64,000 nucleotides of DNA from Albidovulum sediminis (lineage in GTDB: Bacteria; Pseudomonadota; Alphaproteobacteria; Rhodobacterales; Rhodobacteraceae): positions 390,846 to 454,845 of the forward strand of contig NZ_JAOCQF010000002.1 in the NCBI RefSeq assembly GCF_025380365.1, read 5' to 3'. Within the stretch, counting starts at the first letter, position 1. Each line of letters starts with the position of its first letter. A model generated the notes under the pieces. It was not told the origin of the DNA, made no database searches, and saw only the letters and a list, made by a program, of their open reading frames with translations. This document shows positions 16,583-27,143 of this stretch, one piece after another. The position numbers were made by a program, and so were the translations under genes.

Positions 16583-17575
16583 ATGAACGCCGCCGTCGAG
16601 TTCCTCTCCGTTTCCCGCCACTTCGGGCAGGTCCGCGCCGTCGACCGGGTCGACATGACCATCGCCGAGGGATCCTTCTTCGCGATGCTCGGTCCCTCCG
16701 GGTCTGGCAAGACCACGTGCCTGCGCCTGATCTCGGGGTTCGAGAAGCCTTCGGGCGGCGCGATCCGCATCTTCGGCGAAGACATGGGCGAGGTGCCCCC
16801 CAACCGGCGCCATGTGAACACGGTATTCCAGGACTACGCGCTGTTTCCGCACATGAATGTGCGGGACAACGTGGCCTACGGGCTGATGGTGAAGGGCGTT
16901 GATCGCCGCGCCCGTCATGGCAAGGCCGAGGAGATGCTGGCGCTGGTGAAGCTGGACGGTTTCGGTGACCGCAAGCCGGCGCAGCTTTCGGGCGGCCAGC
17001 GCCAACGCGTCGCGCTGGCGCGCGCGCTCGTCAACGAGCCGCGGGTCCTTCTTCTCGACGAGCCCCTTGGCGCCCTCGACCTCAAGCTGCGCGAGGCGAT
17101 GCAGGACGAGTTGAAGGCGCTTCAGCAGCGTCTGGGCATAACCTTCGTCTTCGTCACCCACGACCAGGGCGAGGCCCTGTCGATGGCCGACCGGGTCGCG
17201 GTCTTCAACGAGGGGCGGATCGCGCAGATCGGCACCCCGGCCGAGGTCTACGACCGACCCGCGACCCGCTTTGTCGCAGACTTCGTCGGCTCGTCCAACG
17301 TGCTGCCGCCCGCACTGACCCAAGCCTTCGGCGGGCCCGCGCGCTGGGCCAGCCTCAGGCCCGAGGCGATCCGCCTGAGCACCGGGCCGGAGGCGCGTGC
17401 CAAGGGCCGTGTCACCGCGTTGCGCTATCTTGGCGCGGGCACGCGCGTCGCGCTGGAGACCGGCGGGCAGGAGATTGCCGTGCTGGTGCCCGCAGGCGTG
17501 CCGGTGCCCGAGGTCGGCGCGACGTCGGGCCTGACCTGGGACGCCTCCGCGCTCCATGTGATGGAGGAGGCGTGA
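16583..17575 (+). CDS. ydcT: ATP-binding protein of a polyamine-type ABC transporter, YdcT-like
   Basis: This 330-aa ABC ATPase has Walker [10 protein letters not shown] (near residue 33), the Q-loop [13 protein letters not shown], signature [15 protein letters not shown], Walker [13 protein letters not shown] and the switch histidine in [14 protein letters not shown]-type C-terminal domain follows from about residue 240. This is the PotA-like architecture that energises uptake through the two permeases encoded next. Its stop overlaps the start of the first permease gene. Confidence 0.88.
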   Translation: MNAAVEFLSVSRHFGQVRAVDRVDMTIAEGSFFAMLGPSGSGKTTCLRLISGFEKPSGGAIRIFGEDMGEVPPNRRHVNTVFQDYALFPHMNVRDNVAYGLMVKGVDRRARHGKAEEMLALVKLDGFGDRKPAQLSGGQRQRVALARALVNEPRVLLLDEPLGALDLKLREAMQDELKALQQRLGITFVFVTHDQGEALSMADRVAVFNEGRIAQIGTPAEVYDRPATRFVADFVGSSNVLPPALTQAFGGPARWASLRPEAIRLSTGPEARAKGRVTALRYLGAGTRVALETGGQEIAVLVPAGVPVPEVGATSGLTWDASALHVMEEA

Positions 17576-18507
17576 TGGACAGCGCCCATCCCGCCCGCGG
17601 GCCCGGCGACCGCCTGACCGGCCTGTTCTGGAGCCGCCCGAAGCTGCTGACCGCGCTGCTGATCGCGCCGCCGATCCTGTGGCTGGGCGTCGTCTACGTC
17701 GGTTCGCTCGCGGCGCTGCTACTGCAAAGCTTCTATTCCATCGACGAGTTTTCCGGCGTCGTCGTGCCGGAATTCACGCTCAAGACCTATGCCGAACTGC
17801 TGGTCCCGTCGAACTACGACGTGATCCTGAGGACGGTGGCGATGGCCGCCGCGGTCACGCTCGCCTCGGTCGCGCTGGCCTTCCCCGTCGCCTTTTTCGC
17901 GGCGCGCTACGCCAAGGGCCGGTGGAAGGCGGTCTTCTACCTCGGCATCATGCTGCCTCTGTGGTCCTCCTACCTCGTCAAGGTCTACGCCTGGAAGCTG
18001 ATCCTCGCGAAGGAAGGGATCATCACCTGGGCGGCCGAGGGGATCGGCGCGGGCAACCTTCTGAACGCCGTGCTGGCGATTCCGGTGATCGGCGGCAACT
18101 CGCTCTCCACCTCCTACATCGGCACGTTCCTTGTCTTCGTCTACGTCTGGCTGCCCTACATGATCCTGCCCATGCAGGCCTCGCTGGAGCGGGTGCCGAC
18201 CTCGATGCTGGAGGCGTCGGCGGACCTTGGCGCGGGGGGCTGGCGGACCTTCCGCAGCGTGATCCTGCCGCTGGCCCTGCCGGGCGTGGTGGCCGGATCG
18301 ATCTTCACCTTCTCGCTGACGCTGGGCGACTACATCATCCCCCAGATCGTCGGGTCGAGCCGGTTCTTCATCGGCCAGGCCGTCTATTCGCTGCAGGGCA
18401 CCGCGGGCAACATCCCGCTGGCCGCCGCCTTCGCGGTCGTGCCCATCGTCATCATGCTGGTCTACCTGACCGTCGCGCGGAAGATGGGGGCGTTCGATGC
18501 ACTCTGA
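17575..18507 (+). CDS. ydcU: Permease 1 of a polyamine-type ABC transporter, YdcU-like
   Basis: This 310-aa inner-membrane protein has six predicted membrane segments and the EAA coupling loop ([17 protein letters not shown] near residue 215). The ATG at 17575 has a GGAGGAGG ribosome-binding site; a GTG three bases earlier is in frame. It overlaps both neighbours (TGATG at the start, 11 bp with the next gene), so the permeases are made together. Confidence 0.86.
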   Translation: MDSAHPARGPGDRLTGLFWSRPKLLTALLIAPPILWLGVVYVGSLAALLLQSFYSIDEFSGVVVPEFTLKTYAELLVPSNYDVILRTVAMAAAVTLASVALAFPVAFFAARYAKGRWKAVFYLGIMLPLWSSYLVKVYAWKLILAKEGIITWAAEGIGAGNLLNAVLAIPVIGGNSLSTSYIGTFLVFVYVWLPYMILPMQASLERVPTSMLEASADLGAGGWRTFRSVILPLALPGVVAGSIFTFSLTLGDYIIPQIVGSSRFFIGQAVYSLQGTAGNIPLAAAFAVVPIVIMLVYLTVARKMGAFDAL

Positions 18508-19306
18508 CGCCCGCCCGCCCCTTGGCCTCACGCTCGCGGCGATCGGCGGGCTTCTCTTCCTGCACCTGCCGATCGTGCTGATCTTCCTCTATGCCTTCAC
18601 GACGGAGGACCGGAGCTATCAGTTCCCGCCCCCCGACCTGACGACCAAGTGGTTCGGCGTCGCCTGGAACCGGGCCGATATCTGGCCGCCGCTTTACCTG
18701 TCGCTGCGCGTGGCGGCGATCTCCTCGGGCCTCGCGCTGGTCCTCGGCACGCTTTGCGCGGCGGCGATGGCACGGGCGCGGTTCTTCGGGCGCGATACGG
18801 TGTCGCTTCTGGTGGTGCTGCCGATCGCGCTGCCCGGCATCATCACCGGCATGTCGCTCAGGTCGGCCTTCGCCATCGCCGACATCCCCTTCTCGACCTG
18901 GACCATCGTTCTGGGGCACGCGACCTTCTGCATCGTCATCGTCTACAACAACGCCGTGGCACGGTTCCGGCGGCTGGGGTCGTCGATGCTGGAGGCGTCG
19001 GCGGACCTCGGCGCCAATTCCTTCCAGACCTTCCGCCATGTGATCCTGCCCAACCTCGGCTCGGCGTTGCTGGCCGGCGGCATGCTGGCCTTCGCGCTCT
19101 CGTTCGACGAGGTGATCGTGACGACCTTCACCGCGGGTCAGCAGTCGACCCTGCCGATCTGGATGCTGAACGAGCTGGTGCGGCCCCGGCAGCGACCCGT
19201 CACCAACGTGGTGGCAATCGTCGTATTCATGGCGACGTTCCTGCCCATCCTCGCGGCCTATTACCTGACCCGCGGCGGTGAAGAGACCGCCGGCGGCGGC
19301 AAATGA
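18497..19306 (+). CDS. ydcV: Permease 2 of a polyamine-type ABC transporter, YdcV-like
   Basis: This 269-aa PotC-type permease has six membrane segments and an EAA loop ([17 protein letters not shown] near residue 165) that would dock on the ATPase. It forms the pore with YdcU. The start lies inside the ydcU 3' end. The aldehyde dehydrogenase gene begins 13 bp after the stop. Confidence 0.86.
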   Translation: MHSDARPPLGLTLAAIGGLLFLHLPIVLIFLYAFTTEDRSYQFPPPDLTTKWFGVAWNRADIWPPLYLSLRVAAISSGLALVLGTLCAAAMARARFFGRDTVSLLVVLPIALPGIITGMSLRSAFAIADIPFSTWTIVLGHATFCIVIVYNNAVARFRRLGSSMLEASADLGANSFQTFRHVILPNLGSALLAGGMLAFALSFDEVIVTTFTAGQQSTLPIWMLNELVRPRQRPVTNVVAIVVFMATFLPILAAYYLTRGGEETAGGGK

Positions 19307-19319
19307 AAGGAGACATGGG

Positions 19320-20759
19320 ATGACCATGCACATCGACACCTCGCTTCTCATCGGTGACGCGTTCGAGGCGGGACAGGAACGCGCGGAAAAGGTGCTGAAC
19401 CCGAGGACCGGCGCACTGATCCTCGAAGTGCCGGAGGCTTCGACAAGCCAGGTCGACCGCGCCGTCGCCGCGGCGCGGCGCGCCTTCGACGGCTGGTCGC
19501 GCACGACGCCCGCCGAACGGTCCGCCGCCCTTCTGCGCATCGCCGACCGGATCGAGGCCGAGGCGGAGGGGTTCGCCGCGCTCGAGGCGCTGAACTGCGG
19601 CAAGCCGATCAATGCGGCAAGGGGTGACGAACTGCCGGCCGTCGTCGACTGCTTCCGTTTCTTCGCGGGTGCGGTGCGCTGCCTTCAGGGTGCGGTTGCG
19701 GGTGAATACCTGGCCGGCCACACCTCGATGATCCGGCGCGACGCGGTGGGCGTTGTCGCCTCCATCGCGCCCTGGAACTACCCGCTGATGATGATGGCGT
19801 GGAAACTCTGCCCGGCCGTGGCGGGGGGCAATGCCGTGGTCTTCAAGCCCTCCGAGCAGACCCCGCTGACGGCGCTGAAACTGGCGCACATCCTGGCGGA
19901 GGAGCTTCCTTCGGGCGTGGTCAACGTCATTCCCGGCCGCGGCGAGACGGTCGGCAACTACCTGATCAACCACCCCGGCGTCGACATGATCAGCCTGACG
20001 GGCGATGTGGCCACGGGCAAGAAGATGCTCGACGCGGCGGCGAAGTCGGTCAAGCGCACGCATCTGGAACTGGGCGGCAAGGCGCCCGTTGTCGTCTTCG
20101 ACGATGCCGACGTGTCTGCCGTGGTCGAGGGCATCCGCGCCTTCGGCTTCTACAACGCCGGGCAGGACTGCACCGCCGCCTGCCGCATCTACGCGGGCCG
20201 GAAGGTCTATGACACCCTCGTCGCAGACCTCAGCGCGGCGGTGTCGACGATCCGGCTTGGCAATGCCGATGACACCACCAACGAGATCGGGCCGCTGATC
20301 AGCCCGCGTCAGCGGGACCGGGTGGCAAGCTTTGTCGAGCGTGCCCGCGAGCAGAGCCACATCGAGGTGACGGCGGGCGGCGCGCTTCTGGGCAACGAGG
20401 GGTTCTATTACAAGCCCACCGTCATCGCCGGCGCCCGGCAGGAGGACGAGATCGTGCGGCGCGAGGTCTTCGGCCCGGTCGTGTCGGTGACGCCCTTCTC
20501 CGATGTCGATCAGGCGGTGGCCTGGGCCAATGACAGCGACTATGGCCTGGCCTCCTCGGTCTGGACGCGGGACGTGGGCCGGGCCATGTCCACGGCGGCA
20601 CGGCTGCGCTACGGCTGCACCTGGATCAACACGCATTTCATGCTGACGAACGAAATGCCGCATGGCGGCCTGAAGCAGTCGGGTTACGGCAAGGACATGT
20701 CGTCCTACGCGCTTGAGGATTACACGGTTGTGCGGCATGTGATGGTCAAGCACGGCTGA
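19320..20759 (+). CDS. patD: Gamma-aminobutyraldehyde dehydrogenase, PatD/YdcW-like
   Basis: This 479-aa NAD-dependent aldehyde dehydrogenase would oxidise 4-aminobutyraldehyde, formed from putrescine, to GABA. Landmarks are [12 protein letters not shown], the NAD-loop [10 protein letters not shown], the general-base glutamate in LELGGKAP and the catalytic cysteine in GQDCTAACR. The ATG at 19320 follows AAAGGAGA. Location at the end of the ydcSTUV genes matches E. coli ydcW. A putrescine aminotransferase is not present nearby. Confidence 0.82.
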   Translation: MTMHIDTSLLIGDAFEAGQERAEKVLNPRTGALILEVPEASTSQVDRAVAAARRAFDGWSRTTPAERSAALLRIADRIEAEAEGFAALEALNCGKPINAARGDELPAVVDCFRFFAGAVRCLQGAVAGEYLAGHTSMIRRDAVGVVASIAPWNYPLMMMAWKLCPAVAGGNAVVFKPSEQTPLTALKLAHILAEELPSGVVNVIPGRGETVGNYLINHPGVDMISLTGDVATGKKMLDAAAKSVKRTHLELGGKAPVVVFDDADVSAVVEGIRAFGFYNAGQDCTAACRIYAGRKVYDTLVADLSAAVSTIRLGNADDTTNEIGPLISPRQRDRVASFVERAREQSHIEVTAGGALLGNEGFYYKPTVIAGARQEDEIVRREVFGPVVSVTPFSDVDQAVAWANDSDYGLASSVWTRDVGRAMSTAARLRYGCTWINTHFMLTNEMPHGGLKQSGYGKDMSSYALEDYTVVRHVMVKHG

Positions 20760-20817
20760 CGTGGCGTCGGCCTGCAGCAGAACGCCGACGGGTCGGAGCA
20801 GCCGCGCGCCCTCGGCG

Positions 20818-20850
20818 CGGGGCGCGTTCCGGTGGAGCGGACGCGCCCCG
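20818..20850. terminator. Bidirectional terminator hairpin
   Basis: A perfect 10-bp G/C stem (20818-20827 with 20841-20850) with a 13-nt loop lies between the convergent patD and CbiX-like genes. It could end transcripts from both sides, although no long T-run is visible. Confidence 0.55.
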
Positions 20851-20852
20851 AC

Positions 20853-21545
20853 CTAACCCCGAATCGCCGCCGCAAGGATCGCCGGAACCCCGGGCAGGGT
20901 GCCCAGCGGGGGCAGGCTCGGCCCGCTGAACCCGGCAGCACCCAGTTCCGCCGGCAGGTCGGCGACGACATGGCCCCAGCGCGCGACGAACAGCGGCAGG
21001 CAGATCGCCTTTGCCCCCGCGTCGCGGGCGGCGTCGGCGACCGAAGGCGCCTCCTCGATGAAGCCGAGCCGGATCGCGCGGAAGGGCAGCGCTTCGGCGA
21101 TCGCGTCGCGGATGCGGCCCGCCGCCTCGGAGGGTGCGCGGCTGCGGCCCGATCCATGCGCGGCCAGGACCAGCGTCGTTTCCTCTGTGCGCCAGTCCTG
21201 TTCCCGCACGGCTTCGCCGGCTGTGCGGGCGGCCAGCGCCGCGGCTTCCGGCATCAGTCCGAAGGCAGGAAGGGTGGTGAAGCCCTCAGCCCCCGCCGAG
21301 GCAAGCCGCCGGGGCAGTTCGGTCCGGGTGAACCAGCCATCCGCCATGAAGAACGGCAGGACCCGCGCGGCCGACAGACCGCGCACCGCCTGGTCGAGCG
21401 CGCCCGGCGCGGCCAGCGTCACCGCCCGCACCCGCCAGCCCGGCAGCAGTGCCGCGACCGCCTCGCCAAGGCGGGCCATGTCGGCCTCCGCCGGGGCGGG
21501 GTCGGAGGGCTGGCCATGCGCGACGATCAGGGCATCGTGAGACAT
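20853..21545 (-). CDS. CbiX/SirB-type cobaltochelatase-like protein
   Basis: This 230-aa protein has two repeats of the CbiX fold, each opening with a metal-binding histidine (LIVAHGQPSD near residue 6 and LVLAAHGSGRSR near 127). CbiX proteins insert cobalt or other metals into sirohydrochlorin-type tetrapyrroles. No cobalamin genes are nearby, so the substrate is uncertain. A cobalt link to the nitrile hydratase would be speculative. Confidence 0.72.
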   Translation of the reverse strand: MSHDALIVAHGQPSDPAPAEADMARLGEAVAALLPGWRVRAVTLAAPGALDQAVRGLSAARVLPFFMADGWFTRTELPRRLASAGAEGFTTLPAFGLMPEAAALAARTAGEAVREQDWRTEETTLVLAAHGSGRSRAPSEAAGRIRDAIAEALPFRAIRLGFIEEAPSVADAARDAGAKAICLPLFVARWGHVVADLPAELGAAGFSGPSLPPLGTLPGVPAILAAAIRG

Positions 21546-21605
21546 GCCGCCCGTGCTATCGCAAGGCGGGCCGGGCGTCCAGCGCGGCGGTCAGAACAGG
21601 GGCGA

Positions 21606-23012
21606 TCACAGCGGGGGCGGGCGGCGTGCGGGCCAGTCGGTCGCGCGATGATAGGTTTGGCCAAGGGCCAGTATCGCCGCGTCCGCGCCATGCGGGCCGA
21701 TCAGTTGCATCCCCATCGGCAGGCCGGCCTCCCCGAACCCCGCGGGAACGCAGAGTGCCGGCAGGCCGATCAGGCTGGCGGGGATGACGACCTCCATCCA
21801 GCGATGGTAGGTGTCCATCCTCCGTCCCGCGATATCTTCCGGCCAGCGCCAGTCGGCGGGGAAGGGCCAGACCTGTGCGGCCGGCAGGGCGAGCGCGTCG
21901 AAGCGGGTGAACAGCCGGTGCGCGGCGGCGTACCACTCGGAGCGGGCGACACTTGCGGCATAGGCAGCCTGCGCCGACAGCCCCAGACCCTGTTCGATTT
22001 CCCAGACCGCTTCGGGCTTCAGGACCGCGCGCTTGGCTGCATCGTCGTAGAGCGAGCGCATGGAATTGCCGTTCAGCATCGCGCGGAGCCGCACCCAGGC
22101 ATCCCAGAGCCGTTCGGCGGGGAAGGGCGGTGCGAGCGGCTCGACCACCGCGCCGAGACGCTCCAGCACCTCAAGCGCGCCTTCGCAGGTTTCCAGCACG
22201 CCGGGCTCCATCGCATAGGCGCCGCCCCAGTCCGAAAGCCAGCCGATGCGCAGGCCCTTGACGGGCCGCTCCAGCCGGTCGGCGAAGGTCTGGGCCGGCA
22301 GGCAGAAGGGGGTTTCCGGGTTCGGCCCGGCGATCACCTCCAGCAGGCGGGCAAGATCCTCGACGGTGCGCGCCATCGGCCCCGCGGTCGAGAGCGTGTG
22401 CAGGAAGGTGTCGCCCTGTGCGTCATGCGGGACGCGCCCGTAGCTTGGGCGGAAGCCGTAGACGTTGCAGAAGGCCGCGGGGTTGCGGAGCGAGCCCATC
22501 ATGTCCGACCCGTCCGCCACCGGGACGAGCCGGGCCGCCAGCGCTGCCGCCGCCCCGCCCGAGGACCCGCCTGCCGCGCGCGTCGGGTCGTAGGGGTTCA
22601 CGGTCGCGCCGAAGACCGGGTTGAAGCTGTGCGACCCCAGACCCCATTCCGGCGTGTTGGTCTTGCCGATGAAGATCGCGCCCGACGCGCGCAGCCGCGC
22701 GGCCAGCAGGTCGTCCGCCTCGGGCACATGGTTCGCAAAGATCGGCGAGCCGTGGGTGGTGCGCAGGCCCTTCGTTTCGGTCAGGTCCTTGACCGCGAAG
22801 GGGACGCCATGCAGCCAGCCCCGCCGCGGGGTTGCATCCGCTGCGCGCGCCTCGGCCATGAGGTCGTCGCGCGGGCGCAGCGACACGATGGCGTTGATCT
22901 TCGGGTTCACGGCCTCGATCCGGTCGAGCACGGCGGCCATGACCTCGGCGGCGGAAACCTCTCGGGCGGCGAGGCGCGCGGTCAGTTCGGTGGCGCTCAG
23001 GTCGGTCAGCAT
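21606..23012 (-). CDS. Amidase-signature hydrolase
   Basis: This 468-aa enzyme carries the amidase-signature triad: Lys in FAVKDLTET, cis-Ser in the GSDMMGSLRNPA segment and nucleophile Ser in that same segment, preceded by AAGGSSGGAAAALAA. It would hydrolyse an amide to acid and ammonia. It lies 4 bp downstream of a second amidase gene. With the nitrile hydratase 18 kb away, nitrile-to-acid conversion is possible but not shown. Confidence 0.85.
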   Translation of the reverse strand: MLTDLSATELTARLAAREVSAAEVMAAVLDRIEAVNPKINAIVSLRPRDDLMAEARAADATPRRGWLHGVPFAVKDLTETKGLRTTHGSPIFANHVPEADDLLAARLRASGAIFIGKTNTPEWGLGSHSFNPVFGATVNPYDPTRAAGGSSGGAAAALAARLVPVADGSDMMGSLRNPAAFCNVYGFRPSYGRVPHDAQGDTFLHTLSTAGPMARTVEDLARLLEVIAGPNPETPFCLPAQTFADRLERPVKGLRIGWLSDWGGAYAMEPGVLETCEGALEVLERLGAVVEPLAPPFPAERLWDAWVRLRAMLNGNSMRSLYDDAAKRAVLKPEAVWEIEQGLGLSAQAAYAASVARSEWYAAAHRLFTRFDALALPAAQVWPFPADWRWPEDIAGRRMDTYHRWMEVVIPASLIGLPALCVPAGFGEAGLPMGMQLIGPHGADAAILALGQTYHRATDWPARRPPPL

Positions 23013-23016
23013 GGCG

Positions 23017-24456
23017 TCACGCGAACAGGGGCGGGCGGCGATGGGCCCAGGGGCGGGCGGCTTCCAGTTCTGCGCAGAGCGCCATCAGTTCCTCGTCGGC
23101 GCCGAAGCGGGCCGCCAGATGGGCACCTATGGGCAACCCGCCGTCGCTCCAGTAAAGCGGCAGCGAGGCTGCGGGCTGGCCAGAAGCGTTGAAGGCCGCG
23201 CAGAAGGGCGAATAGTCGAAGACCATGCCCGCGCCGGTGCGGAAATGGACGAAATCGCGGTCGGTGTGGGCGAAGCGGCCAACCAGCGCGGGCGGTTCGG
23301 CCAGCGTCGCGGTCAGAAGGATGTCCCAAGGCTCGAAGAAGGCAGACAACTCGCGGCCGAAGGCGTGGATCTTGCCGACCGCGGCCAGATAGTCCGCCCC
23401 CGACACCGCCACGGCGCGGTCGATGGCGCCAAGGGCCACGTTCTCCACCTCTCCCGGCTCCAGTGGCCGGCCCCGCGCGGCACATTTGGCGCGGATCGAC
23501 AGCGCCGTGCCGCAGGCGACGATGTCGGTCCAGGCACGCATCATGCCCGCGATGTCCACTTTCGGCCGCGCGGGTTCGACATGGTGGCCGAGGTCCGCGA
23601 GGAGCCGCGCGGCATCATGGACCGCCTTCCGGCAATCCTCGTGGATGGGCCGGCCGTCCAGCATGGTATCGCAAAGGGCCACGCGCATCCGCCGGGGCGG
23701 GCGCCGGATCGCGGCCAGGTGGCCCTCGCCCAGCGGGGGCGCCCAGTAGGGCGCGCCAAGGTCGGCACCGGCGCAGGCGTCGTGCAGCGTGGCCGCATCG
23801 CGGACCGACCGGGTCAGGAAACCGTCGATCGCCATGCCCGCCCAGCCTTCGCCGACATAGGGGCCATCGGGAAAGCGTGCCCGCGTCGCCTTGAAGCCGA
23901 AGAGCCCGCAGGACGAGGCCGGGATGCGCACCGATCCGCCGCCGTCCGATCCATGCGCCGCCGGCACGATCCCCGCAGCCACCGCCGCGCCCGCGCCTCC
24001 CGACGACCCGCCCGGCGTGCGCGTCAGATCCCAGGGGTTGCGCGTCGGCCCGCCGTAGACGGCCGATTCCGTCGCCGGCCCCACGCCGCCCTCGGGCGCG
24101 GTCGTGCGGCCGAAGGCCACCACGCCCGTTGCCCGGATACGCTCCCAGATCGCGCTGTCCAGGCCGTAGCGGGTGTCGGCGAAAAGCCGCGATCCGTTGT
24201 GCGAGGGAAAGTCCACCGCCTCGCAACCGAGGTCCTTGAGAAGGAAGGGTACGCCGTGGAACGGCCCGTCCGGAAGCCCGTTGCGGATCGCGGCGCGCGC
24301 GATCTCTTCCTGCACCAGAACCACCGCGTTGAGGGCGGGGTTCAGCCGGTCGACCGCCGCCAGCGCGGCATCCAGCAGTTCTTCGGCGCCCACCTCTCGT
24401 TTCGCGACCAGCGCGGCCAGCGCGGTTGCATCCTGTCCGGCGAAATCGCCAAGCAT
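23017..24456 (-). CDS. Amidase-signature hydrolase (second copy)
   Basis: This 479-aa paralogue has Lys in [10 protein letters not shown], the [14 protein letters not shown] core and a Ser-rich [14 protein letters not shown] segment containing the nucleophile. It is clearly diverged from the next gene, so the pair is an old duplication or two recruited enzymes. Both are on the minus strand, 4 bp apart, probably one transcript. The start is divergent from clpP across 186 bp. Confidence 0.85.
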   Translation of the reverse strand: MLGDFAGQDATALAALVAKREVGAEELLDAALAAVDRLNPALNAVVLVQEEIARAAIRNGLPDGPFHGVPFLLKDLGCEAVDFPSHNGSRLFADTRYGLDSAIWERIRATGVVAFGRTTAPEGGVGPATESAVYGGPTRNPWDLTRTPGGSSGGAGAAVAAGIVPAAHGSDGGGSVRIPASSCGLFGFKATRARFPDGPYVGEGWAGMAIDGFLTRSVRDAATLHDACAGADLGAPYWAPPLGEGHLAAIRRPPRRMRVALCDTMLDGRPIHEDCRKAVHDAARLLADLGHHVEPARPKVDIAGMMRAWTDIVACGTALSIRAKCAARGRPLEPGEVENVALGAIDRAVAVSGADYLAAVGKIHAFGRELSAFFEPWDILLTATLAEPPALVGRFAHTDRDFVHFRTGAGMVFDYSPFCAAFNASGQPAASLPLYWSDGGLPIGAHLAARFGADEELMALCAELEAARPWAHRRPPLFA

Positions 24457-24530
24457 CGCTTCCTCCCCGAGGCTATTGCGCGCACAGTGGCGTCAAACCG
24501 GAGCGAACGCCAGTGCGCTCCGCAACGGAA

Positions 24531-24548
24531 CCTTCGAATCCGCGAAGG
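24531..24548. other. Small inverted repeat in the amidase-clpP gap
   Basis: CCTTCG and CGAAGG flank a 6-nt loop. The 186-bp divergent region between the amidase genes and clpP must carry both promoters, but I see no clear -35/-10 pair. The inverted repeat could be an operator or a leader hairpin. Confidence 0.3.
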
Positions 24549-24642
24549 CCGGCAGCCCTTGCAGCCCCCGGCACGCGCCACTAAGACTCGCTCAAGGAAT
24601 TGAGGACAAGACTTCCCCCGGGAACAGCGAGAGGCAGGACGG

Positions 24643-25278
24643 ATGAAGGACCCCATCGATCTTTACATGAACACGCTCGTGCCGATGGTCGTCGAACAGA
24701 CCTCGCGCGGGGAACGGGCCTATGACATCTACTCGCGCCTCCTGAAGGAGCGGATCATCTTCCTGTCCGGCCCCGTCCACGACGGCATGTCGACGCTGAT
24801 CTGCGCGCAGCTTCTGTTCCTCGAGGCGGAAAACCCGTCGAAGGAAATCGCGATGTACATCAACTCGCCCGGCGGCGTGGTGACATCGGGCCTCTCGATT
24901 TACGACACCATGCAGTATATACGCCCCAAGGTCTCGACCCTGGTGATCGGGCAGGCGGCGTCGATGGGTTCGCTCCTGCTGACGGCGGGGGAAAAGGGCA
25001 TGCGCTTCTCGCTCCCGAACAGCCGGATCATGGTTCACCAGCCCTCGGGCGGCTACCAGGGCCAGGCGACGGACATCATGATCCACGCCCAGGAAACCCA
25101 GAAGCTCAAGACCCGCCTGAATGAGATCTACCACCACCACACCGGCAAACCCGTCAAGGACGTGGAGGCGGCGCTGGAACGGGACAACTTCATGTCGCCG
25201 GAAGACGCGAAGGACTGGGGCCTGATCGACGAGATCCTGTCCAGCCGCGACAAGGCGACGGACGACGCGAAGTCGTGA
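24643..25278 (+). CDS. clpP: ATP-dependent Clp protease proteolytic subunit
   Basis: This 211-aa serine protease forms the ClpP barrel. The catalytic serine is in [10 protein letters not shown], the histidine in IMVHQPSGG and the aspartate in the ERDNFMS segment. It degrades proteins unfolded by ClpX, encoded next on the same strand. The upstream region does not include tig. The gene ends with a short basic/acidic tail (DKATDDAKS). Confidence 0.96.
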   Translation: MKDPIDLYMNTLVPMVVEQTSRGERAYDIYSRLLKERIIFLSGPVHDGMSTLICAQLLFLEAENPSKEIAMYINSPGGVVTSGLSIYDTMQYIRPKVSTLVIGQAASMGSLLLTAGEKGMRFSLPNSRIMVHQPSGGYQGQATDIMIHAQETQKLKTRLNEIYHHHTGKPVKDVEAALERDNFMSPEDAKDWGLIDEILSSRDKATDDAKS

Positions 25279-25283
25279 CATTG

Positions 25284-25306
25284 TTTCCTGCCGCGAGGAC
25301 AGGAAA
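25284..25306 (+). terminator. Hairpin between clpP and clpX
   Basis: TTTCCTG (25284-25290) and CAGGAAA (25300-25306) form a 7-bp stem with a 9-nt loop, six bases after the clpP stop. It may be a partial terminator or an mRNA processing site, allowing different levels of ClpP and ClpX. Confidence 0.45.
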
Positions 25307-25346
25307 GGCGATTTCGCATTGTGATGACGGTGGGCCTGCCCTAATC

Positions 25347-25375
25347 TTGACAGAAAGGGCGGTTCCAAGAATAGC
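25347..25375 (+). promoter_or_regulatory. Possible clpX promoter
   Basis: A perfect TTGACA lies at 25347-25352, and AATAGC is found 17 bp further on. The -10 element is poor, so only the -35 supports an independent clpX promoter in this 130-bp gap. Confidence 0.3.
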
Positions 25376-25408
25376 CGGGCAAGCCCGGAGCGGCCTCAGA
25401 GGATGACG

Positions 25409-26677
25409 ATGGCGAACAATTCAGGCGGCGACAGCAAGAACACCCTCTACTGTTCGTTCTGCGGCAAGTCGCAGCACGAGGTGCGCAAGCTGATCGCCGG
25501 CCCGACCGTGTTCATCTGCGATGAATGCGTCGAGCTTTGCATGGACATCATCCGCGAAGAAACAAAGACGACCGGGCTCAAGTCCACCGACGGGGTGCCG
25601 ACGCCGCGCGACATCTGCAAGGTGCTGGACGACTATGTCATCGGGCAGGTCCATGCCAAGCGCGTGCTGTCCGTCGCCGTCCACAACCACTACAAGCGGC
25701 TTGCCCACGCCTCGAAATCCGCCGACATCGAACTGGCGAAGTCGAACATCCTGCTGATCGGCCCCACCGGCTGCGGCAAGACATTGCTCGCACAGACGCT
25801 GGCTCGCATCCTCGACGTGCCCTTCACAATGGCCGACGCGACCACGCTGACCGAGGCTGGCTATGTCGGCGAGGATGTGGAAAACATCATCCTGAAGCTG
25901 TTGCAGGCGTCCGAATACAACGTCGAGCGCGCGCAGCGCGGCATCGTCTACATCGACGAGGTCGACAAGATCACGCGCAAGTCCGACAACCCCTCGATCA
26001 CCCGCGACGTCAGCGGGGAAGGGGTGCAGCAGGCGCTCCTGAAGATCATGGAGGGTACCGTGGCGAGCGTGCCGCCACAGGGCGGGCGCAAGCATCCGCA
26101 GCAGGAATTCCTGCAGGTGGACACGACCAACATCCTGTTCATCTGCGGCGGCGCCTTCGCGGGGCTTGAAAAGATCATCGCGCAGCGCGGCAAGGGCACC
26201 GCCATCGGCTTTGGCGCCGAGGTGAAGGACCCGGAGGCGCGCGGCGTCGGCGAACTGTTCCAGGAGCTTGAGCCGGAAGATCTGCTCAAGTTCGGCCTTA
26301 TCCCGGAATTCGTCGGCCGCCTGCCGGTCATCGCCACCTTGACCGACCTTGATGAGGCCGCACTTGTCTCGATCCTGACCGAGCCGAAGAACGCGCTCGT
26401 CAAGCAGTATCAGCGCCTGTTCGATATCGAGGGTGTGAAGCTGACCTTCACCGCCGACGCCCTGACCGCCATCGCCAAGCGTGCGATCAAGCGCAAGACC
26501 GGCGCCCGTGGCCTCAGGTCGATCATGGAGGACATCCTGCTGGATACCATGTTCGAACTTCCCGGCATGACCTCGGTCGAAGAGGTCGTGGTGAACGAGG
26601 AGGCGGTGGATTCCGGTGCGAAACCGCTGCTCATCCATGTCGACAAGAAGGGCGAAAAGACCGCCACAGCCGGCTGA
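25409..26677 (+). CDS. clpX: Clp protease ATPase subunit
   Basis: This 422-aa AAA+ unfoldase has an N-terminal zinc-binding domain ([19 protein letters not shown]), Walker A GPTGCGKT, Walker [11 protein letters not shown] and the pore loop GYVGEDVE. It unfolds tagged proteins for ClpP. Of two in-frame ATGs, the one at 25409 was chosen, because AGAGG at 25398-25402 is then 6 nt away and the protein begins [11 protein letters not shown] like its relatives. Confidence 0.96.
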   Translation: MANNSGGDSKNTLYCSFCGKSQHEVRKLIAGPTVFICDECVELCMDIIREETKTTGLKSTDGVPTPRDICKVLDDYVIGQVHAKRVLSVAVHNHYKRLAHASKSADIELAKSNILLIGPTGCGKTLLAQTLARILDVPFTMADATTLTEAGYVGEDVENIILKLLQASEYNVERAQRGIVYIDEVDKITRKSDNPSITRDVSGEGVQQALLKIMEGTVASVPPQGGRKHPQQEFLQVDTTNILFICGGAFAGLEKIIAQRGKGTAIGFGAEVKDPEARGVGELFQELEPEDLLKFGLIPEFVGRLPVIATLTDLDEAALVSILTEPKNALVKQYQRLFDIEGVKLTFTADALTAIAKRAIKRKTGARGLRSIMEDILLDTMFELPGMTSVEEVVVNEEAVDSGAKPLLIHVDKKGEKTATAG

Positions 26678-26686
26678 CGGCTGTGG
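26664..26686 (+). terminator. Hairpin spanning the clpX stop codon
   Basis: CCACAGCC and GGCTGTGG pair over a 7-nt loop that contains the clpX TGA. It may be a terminator or 3'-end stabiliser; there is no T-run. Confidence 0.45.
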
Positions 26687-26767
26687 TACCCGGCTTGCCG
26701 CGAGGTGGGGTATGGACCTTGCCCGCGCCTTGGCTATAAGGGGGCAGGTCTGCCCGGAGGTTGCCCG

Positions 26768-27142
26768 ATGAAATTCCTGCTGCGTCTCTTGACCTGGTGG
26801 AACAGCCAGACGCTCAACACCCAGATCTACACTTGGCGCAAGGGCGTCAAGGTGGGCGAGGACGCCGAGGGCAATACCTTCTACCAGACCCGGGACGGCA
26901 AGCGCCGCTGGGTCATCTACAATGGCGAATCGGAGGCAAGCCGCGTCTCGCCCGACTGGCACGGATGGCTGCACCACACCTGGGACCAGCCGCCGACCGA
27001 AAAGGCGCTGGCGCACAAGGTCTGGGAAAAGCCGCATCTGGAAAACCTGACCGGCACGGATGCGGCCTACGCCCCTCCGGGGTCGATCCGGCGTGACGCC
27101 CCGGCGGAGCGCCGGGACTACGAGGCCTGGGTGCCAGAGTAA
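26768..27142 (+). CDS. NDUFA12-family complex I accessory subunit (17.2 kDa homologue)
   Basis: This 124-aa protein matches the NDUFA12/B17.2 family, found in mitochondrial and alphaproteobacterial NADH:ubiquinone oxidoreductase. Typical segments are [29 protein letters not shown] and WHGWLHHT. It binds peripherally to complex I. The ATG at 26768 has CGGAGG upstream. It is followed after 1 bp by mlaD, then by a DUF2155 gene, a common alphaproteobacterial neighbourhood. Confidence 0.92.
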   Translation: MKFLLRLLTWWNSQTLNTQIYTWRKGVKVGEDAEGNTFYQTRDGKRRWVIYNGESEASRVSPDWHGWLHHTWDQPPTEKALAHKVWEKPHLENLTGTDAAYAPPGSIRRDAPAERRDYEAWVPE

Positions 27143-27143
27143 C

